Part shown: positions 16,511-25,467 of the stretch, one piece after another
Position numbering within the stretch: position 1 is the stretch's first letter
Layout of the letters: each line of letters starts with the position of its first letter
DNA from: Micromonospora trifolii
Lineage (GTDB): Bacteria; Actinomycetota; Actinomycetes; Mycobacteriales; Micromonosporaceae
Direction of reading: 5' to 3'
Length of the DNA: 64,000 bases
Assembly (NCBI RefSeq): GCF_022229005.1
Contig: NZ_JAKKFD010000039.1
Span: forward strand, 1 to 64,000
Translations under genes and position numbers: made by a program
The notes under the pieces: generated by a model
The model's database searches: none
Seen by the model: the letters and a program-made list of their open reading frames with translations, nothing else
Told to the model about the DNA's origin: nothing

Positions 16511-18010
16511 TCAGGCCCCGGTCGCGCCCAGCTGGGCGATGGCGGCGTCGAGCCGAGAGGCGTACGCCGGGCTGATGCCACCCTCACCGAGGCGGACGGC
16601 GACCTTGGTGCGCAGCCGCGCCACCGGCGGCGCCAGCTCTTCGCGCCCGGAGCTGACCGCCACGGTCAGGTTGCGCAGCTCGTTGCGCAGGTCGAGGGCC
16701 ACGTCGTCGCGGATCTCCCCGGCGCTCAGCCCGGCGCCGATCAACCCGTCGACCCGGTTCGCGACAGCGGTCAGGGTGCCCGGGTTCGAGGTGGGCGCCC
16801 CGGTGGTCGGCTTCGTCGACGGCGCCGTGGCCGGCGGGGACGACGTGATCGGCGCGGATGACTCGGGGGCTGGCGGGTCGGTCGACGGTGTCGTCACCGG
16901 CCCGGCGGAGGGCTGCGCCCGGCGGGTCGGCTGCTGTTCGGGCAGCAGGGCCACGCCGGCCAGTGTCACCCCGACGGCCAGCAGCAGCAGCAACACCAGC
17001 CGCCGCCGCGACCAGCCCGACCCGGTCGCCGGCCCGCCCGCGCCGGAGGAGGCCCCACCGTCCGAGGTGTCTCCACCCAGCTGCGCCGCCGCCGGGACGC
17101 TGGCCGTCGCGACGGCGGCCGGCTGTGGTGGCAGGGGCTGGGTGGGCACCCGGATCGTCGCGGTCGGAGGCTCGGCGGGCAGCGAGTGGTCGCGGAGTGC
17201 GGTGGCGACCTGCCGGGCGGTCGGCCGATCGGCCGGGTTCCGGGCGAGGCTGCGCAGGCAGATCTGGGCCACCGGTGCGGGCAGGTCCGGCAGGTCGGCC
17301 AGCGTCGGCGGCGGGCCACTGGCCAGCGCGGCGCTGAGCTGCTCCCAGGTGTCCGCCGGATACGGAACCCGGCCGGTGAGCGCCTCGTGCAGCAGCACGC
17401 CGAGCGAGTAGACGTCGGTGGACGGTTGGGCCGGCGCGCCGTCGAGACGTTCCGGGGCGACGTACGCCGGGGTGCCGAAGGTCTCGCCGTCCTCGTCCTC
17501 GTCGGGCGCGCCGATCCGGGTGGCGATGCCGAAGTCGAGCACCTTGACGCCCGTCCCCGTCATCATCACGTTGGCCGGGGTGATGTCCCGGTGCACGATG
17601 CCGAGCCGGTGCGCGGCGGCCAGCGCGTCCGCGACCTGCGCGCCCACCTGCACCGCCTCGGTCCACGGCAACGGCCCCTCGGTGAGCCGCAGCTTCAACT
17701 CCTCGCCGCTGAGCAGCTCCATCACCACGAACGAGGTGATGGATCCGTCCGGGTCGACAGTCTCGCCGTAGTCGTGCACGGAGGTCAGGTGCGGGTGCAC
17801 CAGCTGGGCGGCGGCCCGTGCCTCCTCGCGCACCATGCCGCGGAACCGCGCGTCGGCGGCTAGTGACGGGGCGAGCACCTTCAGCGCGACCACCCGGTCC
17901 AGTACCTCGTCCCGGGCACGCCAGATGACCGACATGCCACCGGCGCCGATCTGGTCCAGAAGTCGGTATCTGCGAGCCAGCAATCGGCCCGGATGCAGCG
18001 CTGCCTTCAC
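16511..18010 (-). CDS. membrane Ser/Thr protein kinase, PknB-like
   Basis: A 499-residue Hanks-type kinase. The catalytic domain (about 15-275) has the Gly loop IGAGGMSVIW, Lys44 in VALKV, HRDITPANVM, DFGIA and APERLDG; it is followed by a Pro-rich linker, one membrane segment (RRLVLLLLLAVGVTLAGVALLP) and an external Pro/Thr/Ser-rich domain without PASTA repeats. The catalytic loop reads HRDIT rather than HRDxK: the usually conserved Lys is Thr. Activity may be retained, as some kinases vary here. GTG at 18010 is preferred; GTG at 18019 is in frame and closer to GAGG. Divergent from the patatin gene. Confidence 0.88.
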   Translation of the reverse strand: MKAALHPGRLLARRYRLLDQIGAGGMSVIWRARDEVLDRVVALKVLAPSLAADARFRGMVREEARAAAQLVHPHLTSVHDYGETVDPDGSITSFVVMELLSGEELKLRLTEGPLPWTEAVQVGAQVADALAAAHRLGIVHRDITPANVMMTGTGVKVLDFGIATRIGAPDEDEDGETFGTPAYVAPERLDGAPAQPSTDVYSLGVLLHEALTGRVPYPADTWEQLSAALASGPPPTLADLPDLPAPVAQICLRSLARNPADRPTARQVATALRDHSLPAEPPTATIRVPTQPLPPQPAAVATASVPAAAQLGGDTSDGGASSGAGGPATGSGWSRRRLVLLLLLAVGVTLAGVALLPEQQPTRRAQPSAGPVTTPSTDPPAPESSAPITSSPPATAPSTKPTTGAPTSNPGTLTAVANRVDGLIGAGLSAGEIRDDVALDLRNELRNLTVAVSSGREELAPPVARLRTKVAVRLGEGGISPAYASRLDAAIAQLGATGA

Positions 18011-18175
18011 GGATCGCACCTGCCTCAGGGGTGGGAGCTGTATCAGGTTGCGCGAATGCGTGCGGCCTGTCAACGCCGTCGGCGCCGGCCGTCGACGGAC
18101 GGTGCGTGCCCTGCGCTGACCGCCGGTCGACGCCGGCCCACCGGTCGGCGGCGGGCCCGTGCCAGGATGAGAGAC

Positions 18176-19009
18176 ATGGCGGGGGGACCGGTGGCGTTCG
18201 TGCTCGGCGGCGGGGGAGTGCTCGGCGCGGTCGAGGTCGGCATGTTGCGGGCCCTGTTCCGCGCTGGCATCCAACCCGACATGGTGCTCGGCACCTCGAT
18301 CGGAGCGGTGAACGGCGCGTTGGTCGCCGCCGACCCGTCCGAGGCGGTGACCGACCGGCTGGTCCGGCTCTGGGCCTCACCGGAGGCCAGCGAGGTGTAC
18401 GGCGACTCGGTGGCCCGGCAGCTGCGCCGCTTCGCCGCCCGCACCCACCTGCACTCACCCCGGCCGCTGCGCCGCCTGTTGGAAACCGAGCTGGGGGTGG
18501 ACACCACCTTCGCCGACCTGCGGGTGCCGTTCCGGTGCTGCGCCGCCCACATCGAGCGGGCCGCCGAGCACTGGTTCGACAGTGGTCCGGTGGTGCCGGC
18601 GGTGATGGCGTCGGCCTCGGTGCCGGGCCTGCTGCCGCCGATGGAGATCGACGGCGCGCACTACGTGGACGGCGGGATCGTCAACTCCATCCCGATCGGC
18701 GAGGCCGTGGCCGTCGGCGCCCGCCGGATCTACGTCCTCCAGGTGGGTCGGATCGAACGGGAGCTGACCCCGCCCCGCCGGCCGTGGGAGATCGCGCAGG
18801 TCGCGTTCGAGATCTCCCGCCGGCACCGCTTCTTCCGGGAGATGGCGGCGCTACCCGAGGGGGTGGAGGTGCACGTGCTGCCGACCGGCGGGCTCAACCC
18901 CCGCGACGACACGCCGTGGGCGTACCGGGACATGGCGGCGGTGGGACGGCGGATCAGCCGCGCGTACACCGCCTCCCGGCGCTACCTCGCCACCCACCTG
19001 GAGCGGTGA
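18176..19009 (+). CDS. patatin-like phospholipase
   Basis: A 277-residue lipid acyl hydrolase. The oxyanion loop is VLGGGGVLGA, the nucleophile elbow GTSIG holds Ser41, and Asp165 in YVDGG completes the Ser-Asp dyad. There is no signal peptide. Bacterial members hydrolyse phospholipid or glycolipid acyl esters. An ATG at 18167 (MRD) is also possible; the start at 18176 follows a -10-like CAGGAT by 8 bases. Its stop overlaps the next start (TGATG), linking it to an acyltransferase, so deacylation and reacylation of one lipid pool is an inference. Divergent from the kinase, with a 165-base shared promoter region. Confidence 0.9.
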   Translation: MAGGPVAFVLGGGGVLGAVEVGMLRALFRAGIQPDMVLGTSIGAVNGALVAADPSEAVTDRLVRLWASPEASEVYGDSVARQLRRFAARTHLHSPRPLRRLLETELGVDTTFADLRVPFRCCAAHIERAAEHWFDSGPVVPAVMASASVPGLLPPMEIDGAHYVDGGIVNSIPIGEAVAVGARRIYVLQVGRIERELTPPRRPWEIAQVAFEISRRHRFFREMAALPEGVEVHVLPTGGLNPRDDTPWAYRDMAAVGRRISRAYTASRRYLATHLER

Positions 19010-20013
19010 TGCCGCTGCCTCCCCGGTGGCTGCGTCGGCTGCTGCTCGCCCCCGCGGTCGTGCTGCTCGCCTTCCTCGTGGTCACCACGTTGCCGATCTG
19101 GGCGCTGCTCGCCGCGGCCGCGTCCCCGCTGGTCCCGGGCCGGTTGCGCCCGCTGCGACTGCTCTGGATCGGCTGCTTCTACCTGGTCTGGGACGCCGCC
19201 GCGCTGCTCGCGCTCTTCCTGCTCTGGGTCGTCTCCGGCTTCGGCTGGCGGACCCGGTCGCCGGCCTTCCAGCGTGCGCACTACGTGCTGGCGGGCTGGT
19301 TCCTGCGCGTGTTGTTCTGGCAGGCACATTGGACACTGCGGTTGCGCATCGACGTGGTGGGCACCGACCCGGACACCGCGCTGCCCGGCCGGCCCGAGTT
19401 GGTGCTCTGTCGGCACGCCGGGCCGGGCGACTCGTTCATCCTGATCCACGGGCTGGTCAACTGGTTCCACCGGGAACCCCGGATCGTCCTCAAGGACAGC
19501 CTCCAGTGGGATCCGGCGATCGACGTGCTGCTCAACCGGCTGCCCAACCGGTTCATCGCGCCGACCCCGGAGCGCGGCGAGGAGACGGTACGCCAGGTCG
19601 GGCACCTCGCCAACGGCCTGGACGACAACGACGCGTTCGTGATCTTCCCCGAGGGCGGCAACTTCACCCCCCGGCGACGGCTGCGCGCCATCGCCCGGCT
19701 GCGCTCCCTCGGCCTGGAACGGATGGCCCTGCGCGCCGAGCGGATGCGCCACGTGCTCGCCCCGCAGCCCGGTGGGATGCTCGCCGCGCTGGACGCCGCA
19801 CCGGACGCCGGGGTCATCTTCGTCGCCCACACCGGGTTGGACCGGATGCTCACCGTCGCCGACGTGTGGCGTGAGCTGCCGATGGACAAGCGGATCGTGA
19901 TGCGGTTCTGGTCCGTGCCGCCGGAGGACGTACCGACCGGACGGCAGCAACGCATCGACTGGCTCTTCGATTGGTGGGCGCAGATTGATGCCTGGATCGC
20001 CGTTAATCGGTAG
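19009..20013 (+). CDS. membrane lysophospholipid acyltransferase family protein
   Basis: A 334-residue PlsC-type acyltransferase with two or three N-terminal hydrophobic segments (about 8-32, 45-75, 85-105). The HX4D motif is RHAGPGDS and the acceptor motif FPEGGN. The N-terminal membrane region is longer than in plain PlsC. It overlaps the patatin gene by one base, so both are probably made together. A lysophospholipid or lysoglycolipid is the likely acceptor. The substrate cannot be read from sequence. Confidence 0.82.
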   Translation: MPLPPRWLRRLLLAPAVVLLAFLVVTTLPIWALLAAAASPLVPGRLRPLRLLWIGCFYLVWDAAALLALFLLWVVSGFGWRTRSPAFQRAHYVLAGWFLRVLFWQAHWTLRLRIDVVGTDPDTALPGRPELVLCRHAGPGDSFILIHGLVNWFHREPRIVLKDSLQWDPAIDVLLNRLPNRFIAPTPERGEETVRQVGHLANGLDDNDAFVIFPEGGNFTPRRRLRAIARLRSLGLERMALRAERMRHVLAPQPGGMLAALDAAPDAGVIFVAHTGLDRMLTVADVWRELPMDKRIVMRFWSVPPEDVPTGRQQRIDWLFDWWAQIDAWIAVNR

Positions 20014-20022
20014 ATGTCCGCG

Positions 20023-20028
20023 TAGGGT
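20023..20028 (+). promoter_or_regulatory. -10-like hexamer for leaderless cutA
   Basis: TAGGGT ends 7 bases before GTG at 20035, with no Shine-Dalgarno between; predicted leaderless start. Confidence 0.5.
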
Positions 20029-20034
20029 GCGGGC

Positions 20035-20355
20035 GTGGACGAGATCTGCGTGGTGACAACGGTGGTGGATGCGCGTTCGGTCGCCGACGTGCTGGCGGCT
20101 GCGGCCGTCGCCGGCAGGCTCGCCGCCTGCGCCCAGGTGGGTGGTCAGGTGGACAGCACCTACTGGTGGCGGTCCGGGATGGAGACGAGCACCGAGTGGT
20201 CGGTGCAGTTCAAGACCGCACCGGATCGGCTCACCGCGTTGCTGGACCAGATCCGGGTCAGCCACCCGTACGAGGTGCCGGAGATCCTGGTGTCCAGGGT
20301 GGAGAGCGGCAACCCCGACTACGCCACCTGGGTGTACGAGCACACCCGATCCTGA
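20035..20355 (+). CDS. cutA: divalent-cation tolerance protein CutA
   Basis: A 106-residue CutA1 protein: VVTTVVDARSVADVLAAAAVAGRLAACAQVGGQVDSTYWW is the family's N-terminal half and SHPYEVPEILV the signature of the trimer core. It is the usual length. CutA forms very stable trimers and was first linked to copper tolerance in Escherichia coli, but a general metal or signalling role is not settled. It starts 22 bases after the acyltransferase stop. Confidence 0.93.
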   Translation: MDEICVVTTVVDARSVADVLAAAAVAGRLAACAQVGGQVDSTYWWRSGMETSTEWSVQFKTAPDRLTALLDQIRVSHPYEVPEILVSRVESGNPDYATWVYEHTRS

Positions 20356-20391
20356 GTACGCGCACTCTGGGTCGCACCCCGTTCGGTTGTC

Positions 20392-20397
20392 GATGAT
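20392..20397 (+). promoter_or_regulatory. -10-like hexamer before the giant membrane protein
   Basis: GATGAT ends 7 bases before GTG at 20404, the same arrangement as at 10485-10490. Confidence 0.3.
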
Positions 20398-20403
20398 GAC
20401 CGG

Positions 20404-23400
20404 GTGGACGACACCCGTTACCCCTGCCCCGCCTGCGGTGCACCGGCCGATCTGAGCGCCGGTTGCTCCGGCTGCCGACGCGCGCCCGACCCGATCGCCG
20501 CTGAGGTGGTTCGGCTGAGCCGGGAGGTCGCCGAGCTTGAGCCGCAGGTGGAGCGGGCGCGCCGCGCGTACACCGAGTTGGCGGGACGCCTGTCGACAGT
20601 GTCCGGGCGGCGGGCCGAACTGGCGGCGGTCGTCCGCGCCGGGATGGCGGCCTCGGTCGTGGCGCGTCCGGCGCCTCTCGTCGGCCCGGCGCCGTCGATC
20701 GGCCCGGGTCCCGGTGTCGCGACGGATCCGCGACCGGGTGCGGCGGAGACCTCTACCCGGACGGTCCAGGGTCTGCTCTTCGTCCTCGGTGGACTTCTGC
20801 TGGGGACCGCGGCTGTGGTGTTCACAGCGGTCGCCTGGGCGGCGGTGGGGGTCGCCGGGCGGGCGTTGATCCTGGCCGTGTTCACCGCGCTCACGCTGGG
20901 CGTGCCGCTGCTGGCGGTCCGCCGAGGGCTGCGCGGTACGGCGGAGACGTTCGCCGCGGTGGGGTTGCTGCTGGTGGTGCTGGACGGTTACGCGGCCTGG
21001 TCGGTGGACCTGGCCGGTGTGACCGGCTGGTCGGGCAGCAGGTACGCCGCGCTGGTCGGGGGGGCCAGCGCGGCGGTCGCCGTGGCGTACGGCCGGTGGA
21101 GCGGGTTGACGGGGCCCTGGTTCGCCGCCCTGGTGGCCGCCCAGCCGGTGTTGCCGCTGCTCGCCGCCGAGGCCGGGTTGGGTGCGGCGGGCTGGGCGTT
21201 GGTACTGCTCGGGGTGGCGTCGCTGAACCTGGCCGTGCTGGCCGCGCTGCGGGGCCGGGAGGGGGCGGCGCAGCTCGTCGGCCGGGTGTTGGCCGGTGCC
21301 GGTCACGTCGCCGCGCTGGTTGGCGCCTCGGCGTGCGCGGTGGTGCCGCTGGTCAGTGGGCGGGCGGGGGGCTCGCCACTGCTGGCCGGGGTGCCGCTGC
21401 TGCTGGTCGCGCTGACCGGGTTCGGCGCGGCCTGGCTCGTCGGGGGGCGGGCGCTGCGGGCGGTGGCGGCCGGGCTGCTGGTGCCGGTGCTCGCCGCCGC
21501 CCTGCTGCGTCCGGTGGCGGAGCTGCGGCCGTCCCTGCTGCTGCTGGCGGCGGCGACTGTGGCGCTGGGGATGGCCGCAGCCGTGCGGCTCCTGCCGGCG
21601 GCGGCCGGGGCGGCGCTGGACGGTGGCGGCGGTTGGCGGGCCGGTCCGCGGGCGGGTGCGCTGTTCGTCGCGGCGGGCACGGCGCAGGTCACCGTGTTGA
21701 TCACCATCGGGCTGGCGGTCGCCGCCGTCGGCCGGTCGCTGCCGCCCTGGGGCGGGGCTGGGACGGGGCCGGACCTGCGCTGGGGTTGGCAGCTGGCACC
21801 TGCTGTGGCGCTGGCGATCGGCGCGACTGTGCTGCTGCTCCCTCGGCACACGCGGAGGGTGCTCGCCACGGCCGGCGCGGTGGCGGTGCTGTTCGCCGTG
21901 CCCGCCGGTTGGACGGCCTCCTGGCCTCAGGTGGTGGCCATCGACCTGGTCGGCGGGGTCGCGTTGCTGCTCGCCGTGCTGGCCCGCCCGAGCACCCCGC
22001 CGGTCGCCCTGCGCACCAGTGCGCTCGGCGGCGCCGTGCTGCTCGGGCACGGGCTGCTGGTGGCCCTGGCCACCCCGATCGGTGCCCTGGTGGCGCTCGG
22101 CGTGCTCGCCGTGGTCGGGCTGGCTCTCGCCGTCCGACGGGGGGCCGGCCCGTACCGGGGGGTGGCCGGCGCGGGTCTGCTGGTCGGGCAGCTCGCGCTG
22201 CCCGGGATCGCGGCGGTGGCGATGTTCGCCGCGGGCGGGCCGCCCTGGTGGCAGGCCCGGCTCGCGCTGGCCGCCGCCGGGCTGTCGCTGGTCGCGGCGC
22301 TCGCGGCCCGCCGCCACCGGGTGGAGCTGATCGGGTACGCGGTGACCGGCGCCGTCGCGGCGGTGGCCGTGCCCGGCCTCGCGCCGCTGGTCGGGGCGGG
22401 TGACGAGCCGCTCGCGCTGTACGCGGCGCTGGCCGCGCTGGGTGTCTGCTGGCTGCCGTCGGCGAGCGCCGCCGGTCAGGCGGCCCTCGGGGACCGGCCG
22501 ACGACCGATGACCGCGAGTCGGCCCGGTCGGCGCTGGTGCTGGCGGCCGGCGGAACGCTGGCGGTGGTCGCCGTCCTGGCGGCCCTGCCAACGGTGCTGA
22601 CCGCGCTCGTGTCGCCCTACGGCGTCCGGGGCCGGGTGTGGTCGGGGGTCCCCACTGTCGTCGCCGACCCGACGGTGCTCCCGATCGGGTTCGCGCTGGT
22701 CGTACTGGCGGCGGCCGGGGCGCTGGCCGGTCGGCGGTTCGGCCTGCCGGTGCCGCCCGCGCTGCCGTTCGCCGCGGCGGCGCTGCCGGTGCTGCTCATC
22801 GCGGTCGGCGCGCCGTGGCCGATGCTGCCGGCCGCCGTCCTGCTCGCCGGCCTGGGCGCGCTGCTGTTCATCGCGCTGGCCGCGGCCCGCCCGGCGCTCG
22901 CACCGGTCGCCCTGCCGGTCGGCGTGGTGCTGGTGGCCTCCGGGGTGCTCGGTCTGCTGGCCACCCGGGCCGGGACGCTGGCGGCCGAGGGGGCGCTGCT
23001 GGTGGCGGCGGTCGCGGTCACCGTCGGAGCGCGCAACCTCGCGGTACGGGTCGCCGGTTGTCTCGCCGCCGTGGGTGCGGCGTCCGCGTTGGCGGTGACC
23101 GCCCCGCTCGCCGGTGGGCTGCCGTTGCGGGCTGCCGCGTACCCACTACTGGCGGTGGCCGCGTTGGTGCTGGCCGCCGCGGCGGTCACCCCGGCGCGGG
23201 CCCGGCTGGGACGGGTGCTGGACGCCACAGCGCAGGCTGTCGCGCTGGTGGCGGCGGTGCTCACCGTCGAGGTGGCACGACACCTCGCCACAGTCTGCGT
23301 GCTCTGGGGTGTCGCCGTGGCGCTGCGGCTGCTGCGCCGGGGCGAACCGGCCGGTCGACGGTGGGCGTTCGCAGGGATCGCCGCCGGCAGCGAGTTGCTC

Positions 23401-23865
23401 GGGGCCTGGGTGCTGCTGGCCGCCGGTGGGGTGACAGTGCTGGAGGCGTACACCCTGCCGGCTGCGGCGCTCGCCATCGGCGCGGGTCTGCTGGCGCTGC
23501 GTACCCGAGCGGGGTTGACCAGCTGGCCGGCCCTCGGCCCTGGGCTGGTCGCGGCGTTGCTGCCCAGCCTCGTGTCGGTGCTGGCCGGGGCGGACCCACA
23601 GCCGTGGCGGCGGCTGCTCCTCGGCGCGGCGGCGACCGGCGCGGTGCTGGCCGGCGCGACCCGCCGCTGGCAGGCGCCGGTGCTGCTGGGGGGCGGGGTG
23701 CTGACGCTGTTGGCGCTGCACGAGCTGGCCCGAGGGTGGGACCTGCTGCCCCGTTGGATCTACCTGGGGGTCGGCGGGCTGGCGCTGGTCGGGCTCGCCG
23801 CCACCTATGAGCGGCGTCGACGTGACCTGGCTCGACTGCGCGCCGCGGTGGGCCGACTCGGCTGA
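20404..23865 (+). CDS. giant multi-spanning membrane protein with N-terminal zinc-ribbon-like segment
   Basis: An 1153-residue protein. The first 30 residues carry two CxxC pairs (CPACGAPADLSAGCSGC), like a small zinc ribbon; about 35-75 is a coiled-coil-like stretch (VVRLSREVAELEPQVERARRAYTE); from about 120 to 1130 it is nearly continuous hydrophobic Ala/Leu/Val/Gly sequence, enough for about 30 membrane spans. It resembles the large SCO7613-type membrane proteins of actinobacteria, which have no assigned function. There is no transport motif, no ATPase and no conserved charged pair. Composition is extremely Ala-rich. Start GTG is uncertain. Confidence 0.8.
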   Translation: MDDTRYPCPACGAPADLSAGCSGCRRAPDPIAAEVVRLSREVAELEPQVERARRAYTELAGRLSTVSGRRAELAAVVRAGMAASVVARPAPLVGPAPSIGPGPGVATDPRPGAAETSTRTVQGLLFVLGGLLLGTAAVVFTAVAWAAVGVAGRALILAVFTALTLGVPLLAVRRGLRGTAETFAAVGLLLVVLDGYAAWSVDLAGVTGWSGSRYAALVGGASAAVAVAYGRWSGLTGPWFAALVAAQPVLPLLAAEAGLGAAGWALVLLGVASLNLAVLAALRGREGAAQLVGRVLAGAGHVAALVGASACAVVPLVSGRAGGSPLLAGVPLLLVALTGFGAAWLVGGRALRAVAAGLLVPVLAAALLRPVAELRPSLLLLAAATVALGMAAAVRLLPAAAGAALDGGGGWRAGPRAGALFVAAGTAQVTVLITIGLAVAAVGRSLPPWGGAGTGPDLRWGWQLAPAVALAIGATVLLLPRHTRRVLATAGAVAVLFAVPAGWTASWPQVVAIDLVGGVALLLAVLARPSTPPVALRTSALGGAVLLGHGLLVALATPIGALVALGVLAVVGLALAVRRGAGPYRGVAGAGLLVGQLALPGIAAVAMFAAGGPPWWQARLALAAAGLSLVAALAARRHRVELIGYAVTGAVAAVAVPGLAPLVGAGDEPLALYAALAALGVCWLPSASAAGQAALGDRPTTDDRESARSALVLAAGGTLAVVAVLAALPTVLTALVSPYGVRGRVWSGVPTVVADPTVLPIGFALVVLAAAGALAGRRFGLPVPPALPFAAAALPVLLIAVGAPWPMLPAAVLLAGLGALLFIALAAARPALAPVALPVGVVLVASGVLGLLATRAGTLAAEGALLVAAVAVTVGARNLAVRVAGCLAAVGAASALAVTAPLAGGLPLRAAAYPLLAVAALVLAAAAVTPARARLGRVLDATAQAVALVAAVLTVEVARHLATVCVLWGVAVALRLLRRGEPAGRRWAFAGIAAGSELLGAWVLLAAGGVTVLEAYTLPAAALAIGAGLLALRTRAGLTSWPALGPGLVAALLPSLVSVLAGADPQPWRRLLLGAAATGAVLAGATRRWQAPVLLGGGVLTLLALHELARGWDLLPRWIYLGVGGLALVGLAATYERRRRDLARLRAAVGRLG

Positions 23866-23877
23866 GTCGAGCCCGTA

Positions 23878-23899
23878 GGGGTAGGGCCTGCCCTACCCC
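23878..23899. terminator. near-perfect palindrome after the giant membrane gene
   Basis: ggggtagggc and gccctacccc flank ct, a perfect 10-base-pair stem. With only two bases between the arms it fits a cruciform or protein-binding palindrome better than a hairpin. It could terminate the upstream gene or be an operator of the desaturase gene 102 bases on. Confidence 0.5.
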
Positions 23900-23947
23900 C
23901 CATTCGGGGGTTGTCGGGGTTACTCACCGCTACCGCGATCGGGAGAC

Positions 23948-23953
23948 TTGACA
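23948..23953 (+). promoter_or_regulatory. consensus -35 box before the desaturase
   Basis: TTGACA is a perfect -35 hexamer 54 bases before the desaturase ATG; the region 17-18 bases on (tggtac) is a poor -10, so promoter strength may depend on an activator. Confidence 0.35.
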
Positions 23954-24001
23954 TTAAGCCCGAACCACCCTGGTACGGGCGCAAGCGGAACGGGAGCAGC
24001 G

Positions 24002-25051
24002 ATGGCGCTCGGAGCGGTGGCGGAACCGCCGGTACGACGGCGAGGTAGTGACTACGCACAGCTGTCCCGACGGATCAGCCAGGCGGGCCTGCTGGAGCGG
24101 CGCCCGGGCTGGTATGTCACCCGCATCGTGTTCACCCTTGGTGCCTTCGTGGCCGGCTGGGTGGCCGTTGTCCTGCTCGGCGACTCCTGGTGGCAGCTTC
24201 CGCTCGCGGCCCTGATGGCGGTGGCCACCACCCAGGTCGCGTTCCTCGGTCACGACGCCGGGCACCGCCAGATGTTCCGTCGGCGTGGCCCCAGCGAGGT
24301 GGTGGGGCTGCTCGCCGGCAACGTGGCGGTGGGGATCAGCTACGGCTGGTGGGTCGACAAGCACAACCGGCACCACGCCAACCCGAACCACGAGGACGAG
24401 GACCCGGACGTCGGCGCGGGGGCCCTGGTGTGGACGCCCGAGCAGGCGTTGGAGACCCGTGGGTTCGGCCGTTGGATGGCTCAGCGGCAGGCGTACTTCT
24501 TCTTCCCGATGCTGCTGCTTGAGGGTCTGAGCCTGCACGTGGCGAGCATCCGGGCGATCGTCGGCCGGGAGGACGGCAAGTACGCCGTCCCGATGCGGCA
24601 CCGGGCGGTCGAGGCAGCGTTGCTCGTCGCGCACACCGCCGCCTACGTGGCGCTGCTGTTGGCGGTCATGTCCCCGGTCAAGGCGCTGCTCTTCGCCGTC
24701 GTGCACCAGGCGCTGTGGGGCCTCTACATGGGCTGCGCGTTCGCGCCGAACCACAAGGGCATGCCGATGCCGACCGCCGAGGACGAGCTGGACTTCCTGC
24801 GCAAGCAGGTGCTGACCTCCCGCAACGTGCGCGGCAGTCGACTGGTGGACGCCACGCTCGGCGGTCTCAACTACCAGATCGAGCATCACCTCTTCCCGAA
24901 CATGCCCCGCGCCAACCTGCGCCGGGCCCAGCCGATCGTGCGCGCCTACTGCGTCGAGCAGGGCATCCCGTACGCCGAGACCGGGCTGGTCGAGTCGTAC
25001 CGGCAGGCGCTCGGTCACCTGCACGAGGTGGGGCGGCCGCTGCGCGGCTGA
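24002..25051 (+). CDS. membrane fatty acid desaturase
   Basis: A 349-residue di-iron desaturase with the three histidine boxes HDAGH (HxxxH), HNRHH (HxxHH) and QIEHH (HxxHH type), separated by hydrophobic segments. It introduces a double bond into an acyl chain of a membrane lipid or acyl-CoA using oxygen and electrons from ferredoxin or a related carrier. The frame is open upstream, but ATG at 24002 has GGGAGC before it. No electron-transfer gene is beside it. It may be temperature regulated in such organisms; a perfect palindrome and a TTGACA box lie upstream. Confidence 0.93.
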   Translation: MALGAVAEPPVRRRGSDYAQLSRRISQAGLLERRPGWYVTRIVFTLGAFVAGWVAVVLLGDSWWQLPLAALMAVATTQVAFLGHDAGHRQMFRRRGPSEVVGLLAGNVAVGISYGWWVDKHNRHHANPNHEDEDPDVGAGALVWTPEQALETRGFGRWMAQRQAYFFFPMLLLEGLSLHVASIRAIVGREDGKYAVPMRHRAVEAALLVAHTAAYVALLLAVMSPVKALLFAVVHQALWGLYMGCAFAPNHKGMPMPTAEDELDFLRKQVLTSRNVRGSRLVDATLGGLNYQIEHHLFPNMPRANLRRAQPIVRAYCVEQGIPYAETGLVESYRQALGHLHEVGRPLRG

Positions 25052-25161
25052 CGCGATACCGATCGGCGGGGTGGCATCTGATGATGCCGCCCCGCCGTCG
25101 CGTTTCTGGCAGTCCGCCGCCACCGCCGGTGGCGCGTCCGGCTCCCTGCATGCGCCACCGG

Positions 25162-25167
25162 TAAGGT
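25162..25167 (+). promoter_or_regulatory. -10-like hexamer for leaderless dehydratase gene
   Basis: TAAGGT ends 7 bases before ATG at 25174 with no Shine-Dalgarno between them. Confidence 0.5.
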
Positions 25168-25173
25168 CTGGTC

Positions 25174-25467
25174 ATGGCAGACCTGCTCACCGCGGACGCG
25201 GTGCGAGAAGAGCTGAGCCGGTTGCCCGACTGGTCGGGCGACCCGACCGGCATCGGTCGTACCGCCCAGCTCGGCAGTTTCCCGGCGGCCATCGCTGTGG
25301 TGGACCGGGTGGCGACGGTGGCCGAGGAGCTCGACCACCATCCCGACATCGACATCCGATGGCGGACCCTGACCTTCCGCTGTGTCACGCACTCGGCCGG
25401 TGGGGTCACTCACCGGGACATCGAGTTGGCCGGGCGGATCGACGACATCGTCCGGAGCGCGGCATGA
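25174..25467 (+). CDS. 4a-hydroxytetrahydrobiopterin dehydratase
   Basis: A 97-residue pterin-4a-carbinolamine dehydratase. The core ELDHHPDIDIRWRTLTFRCVTHSAGGVTHRDIELAGRID contains the family's HHP and TxxD/TH residues. It dehydrates the hydroxylated pterin left by aromatic amino acid hydroxylases; in bacteria lacking such hydroxylases it may serve a related pterin. Length is normal. It overlaps the FHA gene by 4 bases (ATGA). No hydroxylase gene is in the window. Confidence 0.9.
   Translation: MADLLTADAVREELSRLPDWSGDPTGIGRTAQLGSFPAAIAVVDRVATVAEELDHHPDIDIRWRTLTFRCVTHSAGGVTHRDIELAGRIDDIVRSAA

Noticed and set aside
18982..22317. A 1111-codon minus-strand frame across the acyltransferase and giant membrane genes
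   Set aside because: Its composition (Arg/Gly/Gln/Pro rich) has no domain, and the opposite genes have clear motifs.
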